Below are positions 57,962 through 64,000 of a stretch of 64,000 nucleotides of DNA, piece after piece. This DNA is from Hortaea werneckii. Its lineage: Eukaryota; Ascomycota; Dothideomycetes; Mycosphaerellales; Teratosphaeriaceae. The position numbers were made by a program, and so were the translations under genes. The DNA lies in contig JBAOKB010000170.1 of assembly GCA_037044905.1 (NCBI GenBank), positions 124,001 through 188,000 on the forward strand, in the 5' to 3' direction. Each line of letters opens with the position of its first letter. The stretch's first letter is position 1. The notes under the pieces are model-generated. The model had not been told where the DNA came from and did no database searches. It saw nothing but the letters and a program-made list of their open reading frames with translations.

Positions 57962-59077
57962 ATGTCATACTACAACTTCCAGGACCCCGATGAGGCGATG
58001 GGCATGTACCAACGGGCCATGATGGCTCGCGGGGGCCGTCCCCGCCGCTTTGACGAGTATTACCGTTGCTATCCCATCGCGATGATGCCTGGCCCCGAAC
58101 GCGAGAGCGCCAACCACGGCGGCAAGATCTTCTTACCGGCCTCGGCCTTGGACAAGCTCACGCAGCTGCATATCACCTACCCGATGCTGTTCGAGCTCAT
58201 CAACGGCGCAAAGAGCAAGAGCACCCACGCCGGTGTCTTAGAGTTCACCGCCGAAGAGGGAAGGTGCTACCTGCCGTTCTGGCTCATGCAGACTCTCCTG
58301 CTCGAACCCGGTGATCTCCTTCAGACCAAGAGCACCGATCTGCCGCCCGGCCAGTTCATCAAGCTTCAGCCGCAGAACACCAACTTCCTTGAAATCTCCG
58401 ACCCCAAAGCCGTGCTCGAAACCGCGTTCCGGAACTTCTCTTGCCTGACAGTCGGCGACGTCTTCACCTTCTCCTACAACGACGATGTCTACGAGATTGC
58501 AGTGTTGGAGGTCAAACCCGACCGCGAAAAGCACGCCATCAGTGTGCAAGAGACGGATCTCGAAGTGGACTTTGCCCCTCCCGTAGGCTATCAGGAACCG
58601 AGCAAGACTAGCGGGACAAGCACACCAAGAAGCATCGGCAGCGCGATGGCAGGCAAGGGCGGCATGATGCACACCGAAGGAAGCATGGCCCAAGCAATCA
58701 ACTACTCTGCCATCGCGCCCAACTCCAACACAGCCGCCGTAGGCCACGCCAAAGCCGCATCTGCATTCACCGGCTCAGGCAACAGATTAGTCCCGAAAAA
58801 GGGCAAATCCGCAGCGACATCAACATCCACCCCATCATCCACTCCCGGCACAGGCACCCCTGTCCAGAGCACAAGCATACCTACCAACGCCTTACCTAAG
58901 ACGATCAGGAGACGAAACGGACCCCAACCCTTACGTCTGCCCCCGAACAAGCTTTTCTTCGGGTACGAGATCAAGCCGTTGAAGAACCAGGAGGCGCAGG
59001 CCGCGGCGGAAGCGGAGCAGAGGAATCAATTCAAAGGCGAGGGCCAGACTTTACGGAAGAAGAAAGATCAGAAGTAG
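57962..59077 (+). CDS. UFD1: Ubiquitin fusion degradation protein UFD1
   Basis: Substrate-recruiting cofactor of the CDC48/p97 ATPase with NPL4, used in ER-associated degradation. One exon of 371 residues, intact. The N-terminal double-psi barrel domain reads FDEYYRCYPIAMM, GGKIFLPASALDKLTQLHI, YPMLFELINGAKSKSTHAGV and CYLPFWLMQTLLLEPGDLL. It continues through QFIKLQPQNTNFLEISDPKA to FSCLTVGDVFTFSYNDDVYEIAVLEVKP. The C-terminal half is Ser/Thr/Gly-rich and ends with the conserved RLPPNKLFFGYEIKPLKN, part of the binding region, and a lysine-rich tail. A derlin gene in the same window acts in the same pathway. Confidence 0.95.
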   Translation: MSYYNFQDPDEAMGMYQRAMMARGGRPRRFDEYYRCYPIAMMPGPERESANHGGKIFLPASALDKLTQLHITYPMLFELINGAKSKSTHAGVLEFTAEEGRCYLPFWLMQTLLLEPGDLLQTKSTDLPPGQFIKLQPQNTNFLEISDPKAVLETAFRNFSCLTVGDVFTFSYNDDVYEIAVLEVKPDREKHAISVQETDLEVDFAPPVGYQEPSKTSGTSTPRSIGSAMAGKGGMMHTEGSMAQAINYSAIAPNSNTAAVGHAKAASAFTGSGNRLVPKKGKSAATSTSTPSSTPGTGTPVQSTSIPTNALPKTIRRRNGPQPLRLPPNKLFFGYEIKPLKNQEAQAAAEAEQRNQFKGEGQTLRKKKDQK

Positions 59078-60042
59078 AGAAGTTCTGACGAAAAAGGACA
59101 AGCGAACGGGTTCCAAAACCCGGGGAGGGTGAAATTTTTTTCGGATATGCATAGCGCAGGAGTTCTTTTTTTTTTTTTTTTTTTTTTTTAAACATTTCTT
59201 CCGCCCTTCTCTGGGCCGGTGAATTAGATGATTTTCCATCTTACGGGAGACATCATGGTCTTTATGATGTGTTTGATAATCCCCCCCCCCCCCCCCCCCC
59301 CGCCGGACCAGTCTAGCCTTTTAGCACGGGGGCGCGCTGGCAGAAGAGATAGAATGCTGGGCTTGTTGACATGCAGGCCGGCCTCATGGCTACGAGGTAA
59401 CCTAAAACCATCCTACTGGCGTTTTTCTTTTTTGACTTACCCCCCCGCCCCTCCTTCGCGTTCTTTCTCCATGAGTCATCACCATTAAATGCCAATTCCC
59501 ACTTTTTCCCTCCCTCCTTAAGCTTAAGCCCCAGAGCTCGTCGAAGAAATCGTCAATAATGAGTGGATGAAGTCTGCGACGTGTGTTGCAATGGCGCAAA
59601 GAGCGAGGCAGAAAAAAAAAAAAAAAAGGCAAAGATATAGAATACAAAATAAAGACGAATAGATGAAAATGAAACTGGAAATTAAAAAGAGACAAAAAAA
59701 ATTAAAAAAGAATTGATTCAAAAAGTTGTACAATCGATTAGACAAGTGGAGATTTATCTTTTCTTCTTTTCTTTTCTTTACTCTTTCCCTACTTGTCACT
59801 GGCTATGCTGGGGGCAGAGAGCTATCACAGACGCACAAAAGATGTGAAAGGTAGGAAGGCGGAAGATTAAAAAGAAGAAGAAGAAGAGATTTTTTTTAGT
59901 GAGATAAAAGGTGATTAAGGTAAGGTGTTTTTGTGGGGGTAAGAGTTTCTCATGCTCGTTAGACCGAAAGAGGTGGGGGGAAGGGGAAGAAAGTAGTAAG
60001 GTCGAAGTGCTGCTGCTTTAGAAAAGGGCGGGCTAATATCGC
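59078..60042. other. Convergent, low-complexity spacer UFD1 - NAP1
   Basis: 965 bases between convergent stop codons with unusual homopolymers: 24 T at 59166-59189, 21 C at 59281-59301, 16 A at 59612-59627. The part from about 59600 to 59900 is purine-rich and AT-rich. Open frames here are products of low complexity and I call no gene. Confidence 0.7.
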
Positions 60043-61612
60043 TTAACTCTGCTTGCACTCGGCAGTCTCCTGCTTCGGCTTAGAGCCATCCTCCTGTTTC
60101 GACTGTTAGTCAAGTTCGTTCGGCAGTTTTGCGAGAAGGCTCGTCTTGCTTACCTCGTCCTCGTCCTCCTCGTCCTCATCCTCATCGCGCTCATCCTCAT
60201 CCTCGTCATCCTCATCGTCCTCATCCTCAAACTCATCCTCGTCGAAGTCATCGAAGCCCTGCTCGAATTGCAGCGCCTCGCCAGTGAACCAGTCGATCGC
60301 GCGGGGGATCAGCTTCTCCTTGATGTCCTCGCCCAGCTGGTAGTCAAGCTCAAGCTTAGCCTCGATGTCATCGTCGACGTCCTCGTCCTCGTCGCTTGGC
60401 GGCTTGGCGGGGTTGAAGAAGTCGAAGAAGGATGGGGTGGGGATGGTCTTCTTCACTACGCGCGTCTGCTTGGTGTCTAGAGTAGAGTTAGCATTCGGAA
60501 CAAACCGAGAGACCTTGTGCGCCGCTAGCTGGCTCCAGAAAAGTGGTGGACATACTCTTGTTTCTCTGCTTCTTGCTCTCAACCTTCACCGTCAGGTCCT
60601 TGCCGGCCTTCCATTCAATCTTGTCACCCTCCGCGTGGTCATAGATGAAATCGCCACCGTAGCCGTTCTCCTCCTGGTAGTAGTAGGTCTTCGTAAGCTG
60701 CTTGTTGGTGAAGAAGTCGTTCTCGGCGAATTCGAAAATCAGACGGAAGCCTGGGCGGTCGAGGTACTCCATGCGAATGTCGGTGAGGTGCTTAAGTGCC
60801 TCCTCGTCACGGTCGGTGATGGTCTCGGCGAGGGAGGAGTTCTTCATCGCGCTGAGCCAGAACTCTGGGATACCCTTCATGTTGGCAGTGGCCTCGTCGG
60901 CCTGCTTGTCGACCTCGGCCTGTGCCTGCTTGGTCTCCTCGTCCTCTTCCTCGTCCGCCCTACCGGCCTCAACATCCTCCTTGCTCGGCTCGGTCTGTCC
61001 ATTCACGATCTTAGAGCGCTTCTCGTACAGCGGAGTGAACTTGGCGAAAAATCTCTTCTCCAGGGCCAGGACCTCCTCCTGGAACTCAGCCTCGAGCTTG
61101 GAGTGCTCCTTCTGGACGCCCTTCAGGCCAGCGACACGCTCACGGACCGGGGCGGGCAGAGACTCGACATAGCCTGAGGACTTGCCGACGAGGCCTTGCA
61201 GCTTGTTCTGCATCATTGACACAAGCTTTGGGTTCTGGGCGAATATGGAGGCGGCGGCAGCGCGGTCGAGGTCCTCTGCAGATCAAAGCTTGTTAGCACG
61301 TGCACTTTGGAATGGCGCGAAGGGGAGAGCATGTGGATTGAGCAGGTGCGTACCCTCGTTGATGCTCGGGACCTGTGGTGCCTGGGCGCGGGAGGAGATG
61401 GGTGCGTTGTTCTGCGGACATCAGCGTCAGTTGCGCTCGCCACATGAGCGACAGTTGGGAGGGAGGGATACCATGGGGGTGTTCTGAGGCCTGCGACACG
61501 GTCAGTACATGCGGCCAAGTAGATGAGGATGCGCAGTGGGCGCAGCAGGAGGGACGAACGTGGGCGCGGGATCCATGGACTGGCCCCTCTTGTTGGGTAT
61601 GTTGCTGGACAT
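60043..61612 (-). CDS. NAP1: Nucleosome assembly protein 1
   Basis: Histone H2A-H2B chaperone. Six exons on the minus strand: 61612-61509, 61490-61472, 61411-61354, 61275-60556, 60476-60154 and 60093-60043, all phases matching, 424 residues. The N-terminus (MSSNIPNKRGQSMDPAPTF) is proline-rich. Domain landmarks are DLDRAAAASIFAQNPKLV, LEAEFQEEVLALEKRFFAKF, GIPEFWLSAMKN, YLDRPGFRLIFEFAENDFF, the SKKQRNKNTKQTRVVKK region and SFFDFFNP. A long Glu/Asp tract and the end ECKQS follow. The second exon has only 19 bases. Without the last splice (donor GTAAGC at 60153) the protein would end differently, but the ECKQS end is the conserved one. Divergent from TIM8. Confidence 0.93.
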
Positions 61613-62033
61613 GGTGGTGTGCGCAGTCGGACGGGCGAAGTGGTAGACTGCTGGGTTCGATGCCAAGTGGGAAGCGGGTTAAGCTGCAGGTGCAGAGTCG
61701 TGGGCGGCTGAAGGGAGCAGGGGAGTCGGATGCAGGTGAGCAAGTGTTGGGCGAGAAGGTGCTGTGGTTGAACTGCTCCAGTGCGCACGAATCCTTGCTC
61801 TGACGACGAAGTTTCTCAATCTCGCCGGCAACCCCGCTAAGAGCGCACGTCCCTAGCTGCCAAGCCCGTCAGCGCAGAAGCGACTGCAGGAACCATCCAT
61901 GACATGCGGATGGCAAAGACCAGAGCAACCGATCTTGAAGCAGCGTCGCATTCACTCCACTACATATAGCCATCGACAACAACGGCAAACGTCGCATCGC
62001 ATCGCACCCGAATTGCACGATTGATCGCCTATC
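61613..62033. promoter_or_regulatory. Divergent promoter of NAP1 and TIM8
   Basis: 421 bases between the two start codons. Several CATCGCATCGCA-like short repeats precede the TIM8 start. No named motif stands out. Confidence 0.45.
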
Positions 62034-62378
62034 ATGGACTCCGCAAGCGTTAGCCCCGAGACGATGCAGCAGCTGCAGAACATGTCGCCGCAGGAGAAGC
62101 AGCAGCTGAACCAGTTCATCCAAGGCGAGAACCAGAAGGCGCAGATCCAGGGGGTCGTTCACAGCCTGACGGATACGTACGCATTGGCAAGATGATGGAC
62201 TTCCTACAATGGTCGCTAATTACCACCGCGCAGCTGCTTCCGCAAGTGCATCACCGGCAAGATCACCTCCGGAGGACTCGACCGATCTGAGCAACCCTGC
62301 ATGCAAAACTGCGTCGACCGCTACATGGATGCCAACATGACCGTCATTAAGCACTTGGAGCAGATGCGATCGATGTAG
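62034..62378 (+). CDS. TIM8: Mitochondrial import chaperone TIM8
   Basis: Small intermembrane-space chaperone that, with TIM13, carries hydrophobic precursors to the inner membrane. Two exons: 62034-62176 and 62234-62378, total 95 residues. The twin CX3C motifs are CFRKC and CMQNC, 16 residues apart, which form the two disulfides of the helical hairpin. The N-terminal half (QQLNQFIQGENQKAQIQGVVH) and CVDRYMDANMTV match Tim8 rather than Tim9, 10 or 13. The 57-base intron splits the codon just before the first cysteine. No frame break. Confidence 0.92.
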
Positions 62379-62709
62379 ATGGTTGGACGGGGATGATTCT
62401 TGCATAGCATGGCGCCGAAATCACTGTAAAGTATGAAGGGATTGTAAAAGTATGGAAACCATGGATCACAAGGAATGTAAATTAGCGGTGAAAGGTTTTG
62501 AGACCCAAAGCATTTTATGCATTGGACGACGAGCGACGCTGAAGCGTGCATCGCAATTGATTGTATAGTAATTTATCTACTACACTCTGATGATACGCCA
62601 ACTGATCGAACAGTACACGCATCTGCAGCCGGGTATCTTTCCTCTGGGGCTGCTTCCGAACTCCAGCGAACGCCGTCGTAATGCCTAGTCTAACACGTCT
62701 GGTCATGGC
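62379..62709. other. Convergent spacer TIM8 - uL23
   Basis: 331 bases between convergent stop codons; no gene seen. Confidence 0.6.
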
Positions 62710-63399
62710 TTATACAATAGCCAACTTGGTGGCGGCAATGTCAAGAGCGTCGACGTCCGGGGTCAGGCGGGCGAAAGCCTTCTTGGAGCCGTCCGGCCTG
62801 ATTCGAAGGTTAGTCTCTACCCTAGAATCCATAGAGAACTCCAAATTCATACCTGATGAGGGTGTTCAAGGTCACGGTGTCGACATCGTAAAGCTTCTTC
62901 AAGGCGTCCTTGATCTGCCTCTTGTTCGCCTTGGTGTCCACAATGAAGACGAGGGTGTTGTTCTCCTCAATCTTCTTCATCGCGCTCTCGGTGTTGAGCG
63001 GGTGGATGATGACCTTGGAGGCATCGAAGCGGGGCTCGTGCGGGACCGACTTGCGCGGGTACTTGGGCGAGCGCGAGAGGGTGAGGGTCTTCGGCAGGTG
63101 GAACGAAGTGTTGGTGCGGACCTTGCGGACCTTGTGCGAGTTGACCTGTTGCAAGAAACAGGCCGTCAGAATGATGAGTTGCTCTGACACGCCTCAAGGA
63201 ATGCTTACACCACGGAGAGTGGCCTTCGCGGCGGCAGAGGCCTGCGCAGAAGGCTTGCCGGGCTTCGCGGCGCCTGTGAAATGATTAGCCATCTTCCTGG
63301 ATGGGCGGGACGCAGTCTCATATGCCGATTCGCTGTGACTGCGCAAACTGTGAACATACCCTTAACTGGCTTTGCGACGTTCTTCTTGCCTTGGGCCAT
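62710..63399 (-). CDS. RPL25: 60S ribosomal protein uL23 (L25)
   Basis: Primary 25S rRNA-binding protein at the polypeptide exit tunnel, where nascent-chain factors dock. Four exons: 63399-63360, 63273-63209, 63145-62853 and 62797-62710, total 161 residues. The N-terminal extension is basic and alanine-rich (MAQGKKNVAKPVKGAAKPGK). The core reads VNSHKVRKVRTNTSFHLPKT, SPKYPRKSVPHEPRFDASKV, MKKIEENNTLVFIVDTKANK, IKDALKKLYDVDTVTLNTLI and the end RLTPDVDALDIAATKLAIV. All introns are GT-AG and in phase. No frame break. Confidence 0.96.
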
Positions 63400-64000
63400 G
63401 GCGACTGTGTTAGTATCGAGTTGACTGGGCGTGCAGTTCGACTGACAGCTGAACCTTGCGAAAAGAATCGAGAAGTGTGCTCGCTTTTCGGATGTACCCG
63501 TGCGCTAACGCCGCCAAGGACTGGTGCTGGACTTGAGCGCAACATAAAATGCACGCCCACGCCCGTCTTTACAGTCCGTTGTTTTGTTTTCTAGATGTAC
63601 GGCAGTCGAACACATTCCCATCGACATCCTTGGTACTAGCCTCCCATCTAATAGCAATCTCGCGGTCTTTCAAGGGCATGCAAAAACTTTGATGGCAAGA
63701 ACAGACTGTTTCTCAATCACGTGCATTCCAAGGTTGGAAGCGGCTGCCACGTTCGTACGGCGTATAAAGCCAGCCTCCGCAGCATACCTAGTAGGTACTA
63801 CCTTATGTACGCACTGATAGCATTTCGAAGTGACTGGAGAATGAAAGGCACAGAAAAAAAAAAAAAAAAAAGTTGTACTTGCTCGTCAATCTCACCATTT
63901 GTGTGGTCGAGTCAAATAAAAACTGAAAATGCACATTTACACAATTTTCGTACTAAACATCTACACGCATTAGATATCGGCAATACATTGCCTCATGCTC
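63400..64000. other. Right end, upstream of uL23
   Basis: Contains the uL23 promoter (first few hundred bases). Short open frames show no domain. An 18-base A run lies at 63854-63871. A gene could begin beyond the window end. Confidence 0.5.

Noticed and set aside
59402..59799. Minus-strand frames rich in Phe, Leu and Ser resembling membrane segments
   Set aside because: They arise from A-rich, low-complexity DNA with homopolymers and have no family match.
60365..61177. Plus-strand open frame of 270 codons opposite NAP1
   Set aside because: Antisense shadow of NAP1; the sense strand gives a complete, well-conserved protein.
3018..63399. A coordinated gene cluster or novel multi-gene system
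   Set aside because: The genes are dispersed housekeeping functions with independent orientations; nothing links them beyond normal fungal gene density.

Overview
The window is nuclear DNA of a filamentous ascomycete (Pezizomycotina, most likely a dothideomycete). The evidence is short GT-AG introns of about 50-330 bases, branch motifs of the CTAAC/CTGAC type, compact and often divergent gene pairs, typical fungal single-copy housekeeping genes, and an intron-containing tRNA-Gly gene. I cannot name the species. I see no transposase, CRISPR array, virus-derived gene or secondary-metabolite cluster. Twenty-five protein genes and one tRNA gene can be supported.

Layout. 1-3017: no supportable gene. 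3018-9468: nuclear cap-binding subunit CBC1 (-) divergent from splicing factor BUD31 (+), then ribosome-assembly factor BRX1 (-). 9469-16410: SNF2/STH1 remodeller ATPase (+), HIS3 (-) divergent from RPC19 (+), then complex I LYR subunit NDUFA6 (-). 17265-26102: GSK3 kinase (-), mitochondrial tRNA-modifying MTO1 (-) divergent from an SLP1-type SUN protein (+). 26590-34663: ribosomal protein eL33 (-), a lysophospholipid acyltransferase (+), an unrecognised DUF7726-like gene (+), a derlin (-) divergent from LYS9 (+). 34900-41484: a TM198-like seven-pass membrane protein with a long glutamine-rich tail (-) and glutathione synthetase (-). 42747-51211: a SAM-SNF2 helicase (+), a GT8 glycosyltransferase (-), an imperfect hairpin and tRNA-Gly(CCC) (-). 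51474-63399: GET4 (+), WDR70 (-), BMT2 (-) divergent from UFD1 (+), NAP1 (-) divergent from TIM8 (+), and ribosomal protein uL23 (-).

The genes do not form one pathway. The set is enriched in general machinery: ribosome biogenesis and translation (BRX1, BMT2, eL33, uL23, RPC19), RNA processing (CBC1, BUD31), chromatin (SNF2/STH1, SAM-SNF2, NAP1), ER quality control and insertion (derlin, UFD1, GET4, SLP1-like), mitochondria (MTO1, TIM8, NDUFA6) and amino-acid or thiol metabolism (HIS3, LYS9, GSH2).

The strongest unexplained signal is about 22 single-base frame breaks inside otherwise well-conserved genes. They affect BRX1, SNF2/STH1, GSK3, MTO1, the SLP1-like gene, the TM198-like gene, GSH2, SAM-SNF2 and GT8. 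Most are one missing base in a short run, often G or C. In every gene with a defined end point, correcting the breaks gives a length divisible by three. Several of these genes are essential in yeast, so residual sequencing or assembly errors are the likeliest cause. Decay of one copy in a duplicated or hybrid genome is the main biological alternative. Other points of interest are a stop-free 54-base intron in GSK3, a 19-base NAP1 microexon, an in-frame stop in the DUF7726-like gene, and an inverted-repeat element near the tRNA.
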